From positions 915,631-979,630 of the forward strand of contig JACDOX010000155.1 of assembly GCA_014549065.1 (NCBI GenBank): DNA of 64,000 nt, given 5' to 3'. Positions 1-14,459 of this stretch are shown in pieces. The first letter of the stretch is position 1, and every line of letters starts with the position of its first letter. The position numbers were made by a program, and so were the translations under genes. The notes under the pieces are model-generated. The model saw nothing but the letters and a program-made list of their open reading frames with translations, was not told where the DNA came from and searched no databases. This DNA comes from Cardinalis cardinalis (lineage: Eukaryota; Chordata; Aves; Passeriformes; Cardinalidae).

Positions 1-648
1 TAAAAGTATGCTAAGTCATAGACATCCATTTATTCCTACTCGGGTTAGGAAATAACTTTCTAAAGCCTAGATTACACAAGCAGTGTTTGTGCTAAGCTGA
101 AATTCATCCAACATGGAGCTGGATGTAAATTGTTCAAAACTGCCCTGGGAAAAATTATTTGTTTGTAAATATATTAACAAAAAAGAAAAGAAAAAAAAGC
201 CACATTGAAGTACCTGCCTACTAGGGTAACTTCAAATATTGTTGATAAAAAGAAGCAGCACAAAGTTCTTCCTGGTCTAATGAATTCTGATCTTACAGGC
301 AGTTAGGCTTCAGGAAGCAGCCTATCTGTCCAAAGTTTGATATACAATGTTCCTCAGGTTTTCTTAAACTCTAATACAACAGGAATTGACTTGTCAGAAG
401 TGGAGAAAGTGGTGGATTTCCAAATCTGTGTAATTTCAAGCAGTGAGTCACAATCAATAAACTATTCCCAGAACTATAGTTAGGAAGGGAATAAAAACAA
501 AGTGGAATCACACAGGAAGTAAGGAAATAACTTTTAAAAGAACTTTACCTGACAGGATATTGGCTACTGATACTGTATCTGTTATTTAGGTAAATAATGT
601 GTGGAGTTTGGTTTCGTCAAAGTATAAATGATTTTCCAATGGAAGGAA

Positions 649-687
649 GCTTTGGTTTTGGTTTGTTTTGGTTTTTTTTTTTTTTTT
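649..687. repeat. GT/T-rich low-complexity tract
   Basis: TTTTGG-type repeats end in a run of 16 T (672-687). Slippage-prone; the complementary strand is A-rich and may be a decayed retroelement tail. Confidence 0.8.
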
Positions 688-3600
688 CATTTGAGATTTA
701 CTTTTTGGGTGATTAATTTTTCTGCAATTTCTTTTGAAATCACAAAATTCTGATTTCATGTTTTGCCCAAGGAATGTTTTCCCAGAGAAGCCGTTCTCTT
801 TCTGTGTGGAAGTGATGTGGGAAAAAAAATTATTTGAAGACATTTACAAAGAAATAGTTTCTGGAGGGGTTTCTGAGCCTCATTTTGTGAATTTTTGCAA
901 GGTACTTTGAGATTTAGATACTGCAATATGTTTTTTTTTTAGTGACTGGGGTTTTCTTGCATAACTGAAATCGATTTCTCTGCGAGGCACACGCACAGAC
1001 TGAGAGGTGGCTATGNTGAGATTGTGAATGGGGAGAAGCCTGACCAGAGTATGGGGCATATCCTTTTAAAATGTACATGGTACATGTAGTCTTGCAAATA
1101 AAACCAAATCAAATTCAAGTTCTGAATGTCATCTGACACAAGGGTTAGAATCCGTGGATATGACCTTTCCCAGTTCCTTCTCTGTGGGTGATTTTGGATT
1201 TTGTCATTTTAAAAATCTCAAGGAGAGTGCTTTGGATGTGATCTCTTTATACCCTCCATATTCCATTCTATGTATGACCAGGATTAATATAACATATGCA
1301 AACTAAATCCAGGCTATTGCATTTACCAACACTGAATTTTTATGAAGGTAGGGTAGCTCTTTGATAATCCTCCCTGGCTTTTATTTGCTTTCCTTTTTAA
1401 TATTTCAATGAAAAAAAATATTTGTTACCATTTGTTATTTTGCAATTTATTTTTGTAAAGGTCTATTTGTGTTGCATTTGGCCAGAGAGTTACTGTAACT
1501 TGCTCCAAATTGCTGTCCTCCTGGAGCAATCCATGGAAATGTGTTGCTATTGTGTTAGTACCAAACTATTTCATATCTAGAAGACTGAAATCACAGGGAC
1601 AAATGCAATATTTTTCTTTGCTCGACTTCTGTCTAATGAGCTCTGCTGTTGGGCAATTGGAGATCTTCATTGTAGCCCTCTTTCTTCCTAGTTCCTGTGT
1701 GACTGAGTGCATGAATTCTTAATATTCCCATTTCCCCATCTGTAAAATGGGAATTTTTATACTTTCCAGCTCTATAAAATTTATAATGCAATTAATAGGA
1801 TATTGACAGAGCAGTCTGAGACCTCAGGTGGTAGGCACTATATGTAAACATTTTGACAGTTTTATTATTTCTTCTAGCTTAAAAATAGAAAGGTTTAGGA
1901 ATCACATTTGGAAGAGGCTAAGAGGGTTTTGTGGCTGTTGCCAATAGAAGTATTTGGACCATCTCTCTTCCTATTTCAAAAAAGTTGCCTTGACATGCCA
2001 CTATTAAAATATAGTCCTCTTTCACATATACTTTTCAGAATGCTCTTTTTTTAAATAGAAAATTCATTATTTATTGGAGAAACAAAATAAAAGTGAAAAT
2101 AATTCTGTGGGCTTTAGACCTAATATTTCTGTAATTTTGACCTCTTAAAGTTCAGTACAATGCCTTATATTTGTTGGGAATAACAGTGGCTAGCCCAAAG
2201 GATCAGAACTAAGAATAATGTTTCTCACTATTCTTTTCAGCTGACCTTTTGCTTAGCTGTGAGCTAAGGTCATTTTCACTCTTGGCTGGGCTTCCTTGAC
2301 AGCTCAGATGGCTTCTTCATGGAGATACTGAGATAAACTGGGGCCATGCATTTGTTCACATTGCTGAAACCACTTCATCAAATACTGCTTCCATATAAAA
2401 TACTCCCCATCTAATCAAGAAAACATCAAAATCCTGCAAAGTGCCCTTGTTAATCCTGTCACTTACCACCTAGACCATTTTTCAAGATGATTTAATTAGC
2501 AAAGTAAAAGAACGTGCTATTCTTCCAGCATTATTCACACAAGTTAAAATGTACTCTTTACTTTAAGATATAAATAACTTGCATAAACTAGTAGAAAATA
2601 CATGCAAATGTAACACTGACATTTAAAAGCAAAGATATATCCTACAGTCAGACGTGTTCTGATTTTCTGCCAATACCACCAGAGCCCCAAAGCCACAGAG
2701 AGAGGTCTACCTTTGCTAATTTTCAACCAGAGTTGCAGTGAAAAAGATCTGCCAGTGGAAAGAGCCACACACAGCAAAAATGTAGTTAGGTCTTTATTTT
2801 TACCAGATCCAAAGTGGCTTTCTGATACCAAGAACTCTGAATGTTCCAGAGAAAAGGAAAAAGCTAGAGGAGATAAATACATGCCAGAAATAAGAAGTGC
2901 AGGTGTTGTGTGCTCTATGCATATATGCTAACCCATAAAAATTGGCTTAGCAAAGGCAAACCAAAAATAGCAGCAAGAACCCATGATGCTACTCTAGATT
3001 AACCCTAGAAGCAATTCCCCCTCTTCAATAAAGTGTAGACTTACTGGAGGTAATTGTCAGCATATTCTTTATTACTGCTTCATAGTTATAATATCAGAGT
3101 GCTCCTAAGGTATAATTAAAGATTTACCTAGATTTATGAGACTTTATCATCACCAACAGGGTTAAAGAATGCCAGGGAGACCCATTGTGTGAGGGTTTTG
3201 CTCAGCAGTTTCCACAGCAGTGAGGGTATTGTGGAATTACTTCAGTGCTTTAGCAAAGCTTGACTGCTTGGCACTAATGTAAGGGGCATTATTAGAGAGG
3301 GGACACTGTGTTAGGCCAACTGTGCACCTCTCCTTTGCTGGAGAGGAGAAAAGTGGGGGAAAAAAAGGGAATCAGAAGCCAACAGAAGGGGATGGATGCA
3401 CTCTGAAGAGTGGAAATTAAGTAGGAAGTAGCAGTTATCATTTATAATGATGACAATAATGATATGCTGGAAAGTTGTCAGTGTCCACACAGCCCTCTCC
3501 ATTTCCTTAATACTGATATCCTTGGTAATGGATCTGTGCTCTCCCACCTGAATTCTGCACAGCCCACACTTTTAAATGTTAACTAAACAGTGCTGAATGT

Positions 3601-5488
3601 TGTAGGCTTCCAGATGTTACCATATTTATTGCATAACCCTTCACTGAATGTATTTAGCAAGCATAGATGATAGGATGAGCCTGGAAATCCTGGAAGGGAT
3701 AGAAACAATCTGTGGTGGTATTTTAAGACATTATGGTGCCTTACCTCCCAGTTTACTGTGTACAGGATCAAGTTGCAAAGCCAAACCTGACTTTGATTAG
3801 TACTTTATTCTTCTGAGAAATCAGAAATCACTGTTAAGAGCTCACAGTTTGACTTTCTCTTAGCTGCATTTAAGCATACTAAAAAGTGATAAGACATTAG
3901 AATAGAAACATGGTTCCTATATTAATGGCAAATGCTTTGATGATGAATTGTATCTGAATTTGCCTATGGTTCCATAGATAGATCTTGTTAGGAATTGCTC
4001 ACTTCTCCCATGTTCACAGTCTGTGCTGCCGTGGGAGTTTATAGAGGGCAAAGGATGAAATTTGTAGCTGAGTTAAATATAATACTCAGTTCTGCACCTG
4101 GTCTGGAAACACTAATTGGTTATCTTGCCCTCTAATATTAGTCTTTTGCAGTGTGAATCTTTGATCCTTTGGGCAAACATTTCAGTTTCTGTTTGCTAAG
4201 GAAAGGTTTCATTCTGTGCATACAGTACATGGGTGCCTTATCACACTCTGCGAGAGTGTAGAAAAGCTAATATTCGTGGCACATAAATTGCTTCTCTTAT
4301 TGCAACTTTCACATCCTGTTCCTTCCTTCCTTGCAAATTCAGAGTTGAAGCTGTAATAGAAATTTCAGTCATGTGAAAAGGATCTGAGGTAGAAATAGAA
4401 TATCTTCTGTGGGATGGATTGCCATTTTGAAAAAAAATGAGATAAAGAGAGTCAAAAGAAAATATAAACTAACAAGATTATGTTATTTTGTGCTGCTTTC
4501 CTAGAAACAACTAACATTTAAAACTACTTGAACTAAAGAACCTGTAGGACTTTGAGCACATAGGGGACTCCTGTAAGACCATTGCAGTCTCACAAGTAAA
4601 CACTTGACTTTTAGAAAATTCTGGAGGTTTAAGCTACTTATTCAAACCGTACTTTTTTGGGGTTGCCTGGCACATATGTGATTATTTTAGCTCCATGACC
4701 ATGTAATACTTTTTTTTTTTCCCCTATGGGATTTTTCCCCACTCCCCTTCCTCTAGACAGCAGCATGAACAGTTTTCTGGACAAAAACTTAGGCACAATA
4801 TCAGGTAATTGTCTACAAGGCAGTTATCCTTGCCTTAGTGGCTCTAGCAGTTGGAGTTAACAATATCACTTGTTACTGCAAGGAGAGAAAAGACTTGGCT
4901 AAAACTTGAATAAATAATATGCAAGAAAACTCANTCACAAATCCTTCTGCTCAGCATGGAACACGTGGGGCCTGAACAGAATTGCTGAGCTCCTACAGAG
5001 GTGGATCGGGTTGGTCAGGCAGTGATCACAGAGACAGGTCTGGAAGCTGGAGACAAGAGGCTTTAACTTATGCCCTTGACATACTCAGGGGCTTTTGTGC
5101 TCTGCAAAATGGGATGAGCAGCATTGTCCATCTCCCCGTGGAGAAACACCATCAGGAATTTTGAGGCAGATACTAGATGTCAAAGCAATTCAGCATTCCT
5201 CAGAGCAGATGCATCAGAGGCAGAAAGTGAAACAGAGAGCTGAAAAGGTATTCTTGGAATAGCTCCTGTTTCCCTGAGTTGTGGTGCCCCCCCATATACT
5301 GCATGATGCAGGGCTTGTGTGGAGAACAGTAATAATATAATTAAAGACAGTTTATGTTACACTTAAAAAGAAAGCAGATTTGAAGTCATATGGACCACCT
5401 AATTTTAGTATTTCCTATCNTGTAAGTGCTTAAATTTCATAAAATAAATCACAATCTCTCAATAGTCTTAGTGGAATTTCCTGGGAAG

Positions 5489-5508
5489 TTTTTTTTGTTG
5501 TTGTTGTT
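5489..5508. repeat. T run plus (TTG)n
   Basis: Eight T followed by four TTG units and a TT. Simple microsatellite. Confidence 0.85.
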
Positions 5509-7494
5509 AAAGAANGAGGGAATGAAAAAATTCTATTTTGTGCAGCCTTAACAGCTCCCATCAGGCATGTGATTTGACTCTGATTTCTCAGGACAGATTT
5601 AAACTATTTGAATGACATGACTTTTTAAGTTACTGGCAGCAGGAAAAGGTTCCTGTCTTGGAAAGGGTGGGCTGTGGCAGCTCTGCACTGAGCCAGGGAA
5701 CCCAGGCCAGATTGTGTATGCAATCTCATGCTCTCCGGGCTCTGAGCACCTCCCCAAGCTGCAGGAAACTCCTCTGCTGGTGGGGACACAGAGGTGGAGG
5801 ATGTGTGAGAAAGTCCTATTAAATACTGGCTTTGTTCCCCTGCAGNACATGTGTGTATTACTGCTCTATTGGCTGTGGGCTGATTTGGCCTTTTAAAATG
5901 TTCATTTTCCAGCAGTACTGGGAATTCTGTGAAAATCCAGTAAAGAGTCAAGAGCAGGAAGGAAACTNTTTGTAGGAGGGAGGGAATTAAGTGCAAGCTG
6001 CAACCAGCTTTTTCCCCCCACACTAAAGAAACAGTGGAAGAACTTCCTTAGCTTCAGCAATTTCTCCGTGTCATACTTTGAGAACTGAATGGAAAGAAAG
6101 GGTTTGCAAGAATGTTTCTAAAGTCAAGGAGGAAAAAATAAAGCCTTTTAAAATGAAAGGTGGAAAATGAAGGGGAGTTCCTAACTGCCTTTGATAGAAA
6201 AATTCACAACTGTGTCTCAGGTAGAAGTCTGCACTTTTAGAGTTTAAACTCAGACCAACCACTTGTTCTCTTATTTCTATTTTCATGTGGATTTTTTTCA
6301 AGATTTTCAAAGTGTGCTAAGAAGATTGCTCAGTCCTAAATGTGTTCNTTCTTATACAAAAATGATTTTGACCTGTATTACTAAGGAAGCAGAAGGCAGA
6401 AAGGCTTAGACTCTTAAATGTATCCTCGTCCATAATTTTCACAGATGGTAAGATTTCAGTAGAGGTTATAAACCTGGGTACTTAGATTCCTACAGACTTT
6501 CTGCATGCTGTGGCTCCTGCACTGTAANACCTTGGTTGCAAGGTGCTATTTAGCCTGCCCAGTGATGGGGAATCCTTTTAGAAGAAAATCTATGAGAATA
6601 AGGCCTGAGAAGTTTATTTAATCTATTTTTTTTCCTTGTTTGTTTTTTAATAGCATCGTGTGCCTTTGGGCTTGCAACAGTTCCTGGCTTTGTTTCTTGT
6701 GCCCTGTGTTGTCATATTCCTCTTTTCATGTTCATATGGGTTACCATCAGGAGAGGTGTTGGTGTGGCCTGACAAATGCTTTGAGAAGGTTTGTTCTGTG
6801 CTCAGCAAATAAATAGTTAATCAGTCCTGATATAATGACTTGAAACCCACGTGAGAAGTAAATTTTAACACTTACAGGTATGCTCTTAGCAATAAAATGC
6901 CTTAAAAATCAAGTATACTTCAAAATTTGTGCCATGTTTTTTTCTCAGAGCAGACAGAACTCAACAGCTCTCCAGAAGGGAACAGTGACTTCCACCAAGT
7001 AANACATTTGTACATTAAGTCTTTTCTTTGGTAGTATAATCAAGCTAAACTAAAACTGGTCATCCTTTAGCTTTGTTTCTTCTGGAACAAACCATGTNCA
7101 GTCACACAGCCTGTTTGGTTCTGTGAGGCTTCCCATGCTCAAATACCTGGGACACTGGGGTTCAAAAGCCAACAGATGGACACTGACTTTATTCATTTCC
7201 CATGAGCTCCAGGTAATCAGACAGGTAGAGTCTCATAGTTCTCATCAGAGGGAATAATTTTAGGGATATTCATAATTTATTATAGAGAAGAGCATTTACA
7301 TGGGAAGTCCTGCTAAATGTCCCTGGGATGAGCCTTGTGTCTTCATAAATGTCACAGTTAAGACTCCAAGACACAAATCTACTGGAAAAAGTGTTCTGGA
7401 ACTATTTGTTCACTTTGAATTGTGAAATTATGGTTTTCTATGACCTGTTCAGCAAATGCTACTGGGCATATGGTTGACATTGCCCATTCCTCTA

Positions 7495-7504
7495 TGTGTG
7501 TGTG
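7495..7504. repeat. Short (TG)5
   Basis: Five TG units, a minimal microsatellite. Confidence 0.7.
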
Positions 7505-9003
7505 TTTCATATTGACATGATNTTCTAGTCTCTCTGATGTCTAAATCATCATTTTCCCAAGTTGCAAAGGGTTGGCTTTTTTCAGGTTGGTTATCTGCTG
7601 TAGCTACAGCAGTNTGTCCAGGAAGGGATCCTAAGAAAGATGCCTTTGAAGCAGAATACTGAATTGCTATCAAAGTGATTTTTCAACCACCTGCTGTTAC
7701 AAACTGTCTCCAGGGTTCCTGGATTCAGAGATGCCATGTGCTTCCCTATGGTCTGTTTGCACACCAATGGGAATTCAGGTTTGAAGAGAAACCTTTCCTC
7801 TGACAGCTCATGACTGAGAGTGGCAGATGGGGAGGGACAGCTAAAGGCAGTTTAGGTACTTCCAAAATGACCTTTGTAATGAGGATGTGGTGGAGGAGGT
7901 AGAAGTGGCCTCCAGAACCTGGAATGTAAGGATGAGGGTGAGATGAGATCAGCAAGAAGATTTAGGGACATCATGGCCTGGACTGAGCTAGGGCACAGGA
8001 AACAGTTTTAGCAACTGTACATAAAAATGTTTGTGATAATTAAAACTCTGCTGTCATCCACAGTAGGAACAGTAAAACATGAGGCTTGGGCAAGCAGGAC
8101 TAGGCTACTGCTGAAATAGTCCATTCCTTAAATGCTGATAAGTGTTTTTAATTCTGTTCCAGCCAGGTTAGTTATAAGCTCAGTGATATCCAGCTGTATG
8201 GGAACACGTGGCCAGTCCTGTCATCTCTCACCTTAATGAGCACTGAAAGCCAATAACTAGAAATTCTACCCAGTGCTCAGCATAGCAGTTCATTATATAA
8301 GTTCTACATATAGTTAAATTAGTAGCTTAGTTGACAAGAAGGTGACATAGCTCAACTTATTTTTTAAATTGCTTAGCTTTATCACTCTATTGAACAGATT
8401 GTTCAAGTATTTATAGAATACTGTGCTACAGCCAATGTGATCTGCAATTAAGGCAAAAATGGTCAAGTAAAATGACATGATCAAGCAGTTTAAAATGAAT
8501 TGACCTCTGATTGCCATCAAACAACCAGAGGTTGAGTCTTAAAACACAAAATTGCCATCTTTAATTCCTTAAGGAAATTGGGTGCTGGGACTGGAATATG
8601 TTTTGAGCGAAACTTTAGGAAGGAAAAAAAATAAAATTGATGTTTTCAGACCAGTAACTTTGTTACTTTCCATTGTGGTTTAACATGTTGCTGAGTTTCA
8701 GTGAGATGACCTTTTAGAAATTTCTGTAAATCTTACAGNAATTACAGTTGTTGAAGTACTAAGCCGCAGACCTTGCCACCTCAAAGGGGTCACATGCCTG
8801 AAATGTACGGAGTTTAAATTTTGGTTTAAAGGGAGAAAATATTTCATGGAAAATTAATGGAAATTCATGGAAAACAGTCCAATTGAGTGGTCTAAGACTT
8901 TGCCCATAAGGACTTTTGTTCTTCCAAGACTTTCATTTCAGCCCTGAAGGAATGTGGAAGTTGTGTCTCCTGTCCAGACCTGACTCAGAGAACATGATTT
9001 CAG

Positions 9004-9023
9004 AAAAAACAAACAAACAAACC
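9004..9023. repeat. (AAAC)n simple repeat
   Basis: An A run followed by three CAAA-type units. A complementary TTTG-type tract lies about 280 bp downstream. Confidence 0.75.
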
Positions 9024-9298
9024 CAACCAAATAAAAAGCCAAATAAATTTCTTTGGCAGAAGAGATTTTTGTATATTTTCATTTTATTTGGAGCTAAACA
9101 ATCTCTTGCTTTTGGAACCACAGATGAAAAGTATGAAATAAACGAATATTAAGGAATAAGGCCCAGGTTCAGCAAACTAAAATTCTTCAGGTTCTACTAA
9201 ACCTTTTCCAAAATACTTACTTTTAGAACCATGATCAAAACATTTAAAGTGTTTTTTTTCCTTTCCTCTCAGAAAACTTGTTTAAATCCACAGTGTGA

Positions 9299-9317
9299 TT
9301 TTTTTGTTTGTTTGTTT
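9299..9317. repeat. (TTTG)n simple repeat
   Basis: T run followed by GTTTGTTTGTTT. It pairs in sense with the AAAC tract near 9.0 kb. Confidence 0.75.
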
Positions 9318-10578
9318 AGCTTTTTCTTCCAAGTTCCCTTTCACCAAGGTGCTTTATTTGGAAAAGGAACTCTTCATTAACAGTTNTTCAATTGACTCTG
9401 GTAAGCAATTGTGTTGAGGGGAGTCTTGGCCATCATCACCTTTGGCAAACTTGGTTTTCAGAAGGAGAACTGGGAAAGTGATGCAGAGCTAGAGAAAANA
9501 AAAAAAGTAGAGACTAAAGAATGCATGTTCAGAGGAACCTTTGAACAGCAAAAAGAGGAAAATTTTCCCAGAGAGAACCTCAGCCAAGTGACTTAACTNT
9601 CACTGATAACACTTGGGCTAGAGAGCTCCTGGGGGGGAGGTTTTCTATCACAGGAATCAGCTGGACATTGTGGTTGGAATGCTCTCACCCTCTAGAACAG
9701 CTCTCACAACTCAGTCATGTCTATATTCTGTTCTCAGTTATGCTGATGGTGAAAATTCCTGTGATTTGGAAAACAGCTTTATATATTTCTGTTGCTAAGA
9801 TGGTCAGATATTCCTTCAGATTGAAAAACACCTGGGCATTATGGTCCAAGACTTGATTTAAAGAATTAGCAATACATCATGTTCCAGATTGAAAGAAACT
9901 TCAACTGTTTCAAGCAAGTTTACTCCACAAGCTGCATTGTTTTAATTCACTTGGAGGTTCCTCAGGCTTTTTGTATTTTTAGTTTAGTTTAAAAGTTCTT
10001 GAAAAAGAGGTCTAGTACTGCTAGCACTTCCCTCTAGCACAGCAGACTGTTGTTTCCCAATAACTACAGATTCTGATGTTGCCANGAAATATTTCCAGCA
10101 GATTTTGTAATAGAGGGTGTCCACTGGAGATGGGAAACAAAGATACAGGAATATCTGACATCAGTCTTGGCCAGAGCATCCAGTTCTGTTTGTAACTGGC
10201 TGCTGCTGGATAGAGCAAAATTCATCAGCACAAGATGAAATGCTGCAGAGCAGGATTTGGACAGCGTGTGGCCCTTGCTACTGTACTCCAAATGCATCCT
10301 CAGCTCACATCCCCAGCNATGCCCTGGCTTGCTCTTTACAGTGGTATTTTTGAGGTGGAATGTGAGGAAGACGAGGTGTTACACACATTCTTCTACTTCT
10401 CGCAGCAGAATAACAGATTTTATCATTGGATGTCGTGGTTTGCAGTTCAAGCTAATAGCATAGCACGAATCCCTGCAGCTCTCCTCACTGATTACCCCTG
10501 CCTGGCATCCAGGAGCCTGTGAAAGGCTTTTTGTGTTGCTTTTTGACAGGGGAAATTTGTGAGAGGGAGAATTTTTTG

Positions 10579-10595
10579 CTGCCAGGGGGTGGCAG
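10579..10595 (+). promoter_or_regulatory. CTCF-like motif
   Basis: CTGCCAGGGGGTGGCAG resembles the CTCF core (CCACCAGGGGGCGC-type), with differences at about three positions. It also forms a small inverted repeat, CTGCCA with TGGCAG. No binding data are implied. Confidence 0.25.
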
Positions 10596-12109
10596 GGCAA
10601 ATTTAGCTTAGCAGCTCACCTTAATTGAGTCTGCTGGTGCCTGCCGTGCACTAAAACTTCAAATTTGATCTGGTCAGCATGGCTGCATAGGTGGTTTGAA
10701 GTTGGATTTATCCAGCAATGGGAACTGTCTCCACCAATGAAAGGAACAGCCTGTGAGCCTAGTGGTCTGTGACAGCCTGGAACTCCAAATTGAAATGGGT
10801 GTGTTGGCAAGGGATGAGCAGCTGNTCCTCAGAGCAGTTAATTCTGCTCCTGCTGCCCCCTTCTCTCCATACAGGGATACACAAGTCTACAGAAGGAGTA
10901 GAAAGCAATATAGGTCTTCTCCACTGCCCACCCCCTCTCATTTTAGTATTTTTTAGACCTGGTAAGCCACCCTCCCCCTTTTTTATTTTTTTGGCCAGTC
11001 AAGTTTGCAAAGCCAGCCATCCTGACTCGCTGCACAAGCAAGATAAAAATTTTAGAAGTGGAAGTTCAATGCTGCAATGTGATTTAACTGTACCTGTCTA
11101 AACCTCCTAAGCCTGACATGTCAGTATCAGAATGTGACATGACCTCATCAGAATGATGTGTGAAGCCTGGGGCGCTTCAGGAGCGCTGTTTAACCACACT
11201 AGAACATTTACTCTTAAAAAATGCTCTTTAAATCTTTTAGGTTCTGATATCCCTGATCTAGTTCAAGGCCTGTATGTAGCTGTTTACTAAACAGGTAATC
11301 ACAAAGAATCCAGCCAGAGAAACAGTGGGATTGGTGTGTGGGTGTTTGAAATGAGGCAGGAAGGAGGCTCAAGGAAGGTTGGCTTTGCACGTGCTCATCC
11401 ATGCTCTGGATGCTCAGGGCTGGTGGGAAAGAGCTGGCGTGCATTCACACTCAGTTTGCTTGTCAGTCCCATCTGGGAAGGCCTGGAAACCTGAGCCTCA
11501 CCACCAATCACTCTTATTTTTCCTTTTTACCGCTTCTTTTCAAGCAAGGGAACCCCGCTTTCCCCCCTCCCATTTTCCCTTGTTTTCATCTGTGTGNCAG
11601 AAATGCTGAGCAACCCACCCCCAAAGGGGGCATTAAGTGCCAGGCACCNCAGCTGGGATGGCCCTCTCCTTGGATGGCCAGTCTTGCTGGAATGGTGTCA
11701 CACAGGAGCTTCAGAAGTGAGTTCTGTCATCAGGAGATTGTCACAGCCAAATTTTATTGCCTAAAGACAAGATGTTTCATTTCTGAGACAATTTGTCTTT
11801 GCTTAACCCTAAATGTTTTTTAAGACATTTCTACAAGATTTGATGGCCAATATCATGTCAAAGAGGGGATTTTTTCATTTGNTTCTCTTCTCCCCTAAGG
11901 TCTCCTTCATTAACTTCAGCTGCCACAGCAGAGGGTNGGAGAAATGCTTTTGTGTTTGGGCTAGAAAATGATAATTTTTCAAGACTGTTTTAAAACATCA
12001 GATGGGAACAGAAGTTCACAAAAGTATTTCTGCTTTTTTCTTTTTTCTTTTTTTTTAACAAACTGTTTCATAGCATATGTACCACTTAATATGGCATATG
12101 TTAACTTCA

Positions 12110-12570
12110 GTGTTTTAATTGATTAGCAAAGTAAATAGACGTGTATAATGGGAATAATCTGTCAGCAGCATCATGAGGCTCCAGCAAGGTGAATTCTTTC
12201 TTAACTTAAGAATGTAGTTTGGGGGGTTTTGGTGCCTGTGATTTGAAAGAAATTTGGTACATTGTCTACTGTACATTTTGCTTTCACCCCTGCAAGCTGT
12301 ACTGTCTGACAGCATGCAAATGAGAGATGGCTGTACATACAGAGGGAAGGAAAGAAAGGGATTATGTGGACTGCTAAATACACAGTGTGGAATATTGTCA
12401 GTGTTCCCTGGTGACCTTGGGATCAGACCTTGGCCAGGAAGAAAATGGACTGTAATTAATAACGCAAAGTTCTGGGCAGCAGGGCCTTTGTTTCTCCAGG
12501 TAGGAGAAGGAAACCATTTAATGCTGTTAACAAAAAATCTGAAGAGAGCTCTGTTAGGGGGCATGTTGGT
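12110..12570. promoter_or_regulatory. Enhancer-like block (unverified)
   Basis: This block holds a perfect POU octamer ATGCAAAT at 12314-12321, beside a TCTGACAGC word, and a TAATTAATAAC homeodomain-type word near 12453-12463. Long frames are open on both strands (12115-12585 minus, 12254-12646 plus), which can happen in stop-poor conserved non-coding sequence. The translations are not recognisable. Conservation cannot be judged from one sequence. Confidence 0.25.
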
Positions 12571-14438
12571 AAAGCTGACTTCCATGAGCTTTTNTGCAGG
12601 NTTTTCCTGGCTGCTTTGTCTTAGCAGAGGTTTTACTCCTGGGTAGACTCATGGAAAGCAAAGGTACCAAAGCACTAAGATTATAGCAAGGATTGAGAAC
12701 TGTTCCTTGCCCACTTGCATAAACTGAATTTCAGTTTACTAAATCTCTTTGACCTGTGAACTATTGGGTAATAAAATCCAGGGTGTGGCATGAGTGTCTT
12801 TCTCAGTATTTAAGTTGGTCCTATGAACATTCCTACAAACTCTAATTTCATATTGGATTTTCAGGCTTGGTTTACTGTAATTCTGATTTTCATTGGAAAA
12901 ATTCAGCTCNGACAGCACTGTCAAATGATCCATTCCAGCTCTAAGCGACCCCANTTCTGTAGGCAAGCTCGTGGACTCTGAGCTGCTCTGCAGGTGGGCC
13001 TCTCAAACCTGGGCATAACTCTTAAAACACACTGTTATTCTTAGTTACTGCTCTATGGACAGCTTTCCTGAGAGACACAGTCCAAACAACTCCTCTAAAA
13101 TCAATCATTCTATCTAGAGTATTGCAAAAACATCTATGACAGATTATTTTAGATGCAGTAGATAAGCACAGTTGTTTTTTAACTTGTACATGGGATGTAA
13201 TTTTCACCACAGTTTTGATAACCTCCGTGCACATAGCAGTTAAAAGCTGAAAAACATTTCTTTGGTTAAAGCATATCAGCAAAACACAAAAGCATACATT
13301 GAGTGGGACAAAGGCTTTGGGGACTGGGACTTGTTGCTGCTGTTCTCTGCATGCAGCTGACCTTGTCTGTACTCTATAATGGAAGTTACTTCATCATCCA
13401 GCCTTGGGCCTCTCCTGAGCAAATGCTGCCAATCACCCTGAATTGTGCCAAAAGCCTCACCAGCCACGTCGTGCTGCTCACTGTGGATCAAATGAGACCA
13501 CCAACCCTTGACCCCAACAGAATGGAGAATTTGTTTAGTTCCAGAGAAGCAAAAAGCACACGGGTCTGCAGTGTGCTTTTGTTTTTACATTAGCTGTTGG
13601 TGGTTTTCTAGGGATTACATACAGTACNAAGGAAAAAGAAAAAAATTGAGTTTTATTGGTTCTCTATGTACTGTGTAAAATCCAGTCACATTCAGTATTT
13701 GATATTTAAATTGATATGGAATGTAAGCTTCAGTGAATTTGCCTGTTAATTTTGCTTGGTTATTTTTGCTTTATCTGTAGTTTCATTGTGCATATTTGTT
13801 TTAAAAATATGAGGTATGTTTGTTACAACAGTATNATACCCCCAAGACTTTATAACATGCAGAGCTCTTCAAAGTTCAAGTTGCAGTNTAGGTAATGGCC
13901 CCAGTTTAATGTGAGAAGTTTTCAAAGATCCTATTGCATAATATTTCAGTGTTTTGTTAATTTTTGCAGCAATTGTTCAGACACAAATTGCCATTTAAAT
14001 GTTTTCCCCTAACTACCTTCATCAGCCACAGATCATAGGACACTGAGAATCCTGGTTAGCAAAGCTGGGAAAAAGGTATTTAGCCAACAATGACTGTAAG
14101 CAAATTTTCAATACCCAGGCCAATTACAAACCATATTCTCCCGTTATTCAAAATCAAGGCAGTATTTTACCTCTTCCAGAGCCTTTCTAAGCCCTTATTA
14201 GCATTCCAGATTTGCTGCAGCAGAATGGTCATTTGTCCCCACAGGAGAAATACAAACTGATTTCTCAAGGTATGGTCCATTATCTTCCTTGTGCCCTCAA
14301 AGCCACAATTGTGCTCCAATCAGTGGAGTTTGCTGAGCACCAGTCCTGGTGGTCATCTGACCATCAATGCTCTGGTTGTTGTATGGGATAATCTCTAAGT
14401 TTGCTCATCACCAGGAACCCTTTGGTGCATCACCTGTA

Positions 14439-14459
14439 CCTGCCCTGCCCTGCCCTGCT
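14439..14459. repeat. (TGCCC)n pentamer
   Basis: Three perfect TGCCC units and a partial fourth, a short GC-rich minisatellite seed. Confidence 0.75.

Larger units (their letters stand above)
1..12109. other. AT-rich non-coding sequence, no gene seen
   Basis: Apart from the simple repeats and the CTCF-like word listed separately, nothing is recognisable. Frames are short (up to 140 codons), often open on both strands, and carry no domain. A mildly GC-richer patch lies at 5640-5860. No CR1 fragment was found. Confidence 0.6.

Noticed and set aside
13303..13593. Plus-strand frame that looks like it starts with a signal peptide
   Set aside because: It begins at a GTG, not an ATG, which is not credible for a vertebrate start, and no downstream domain is seen.
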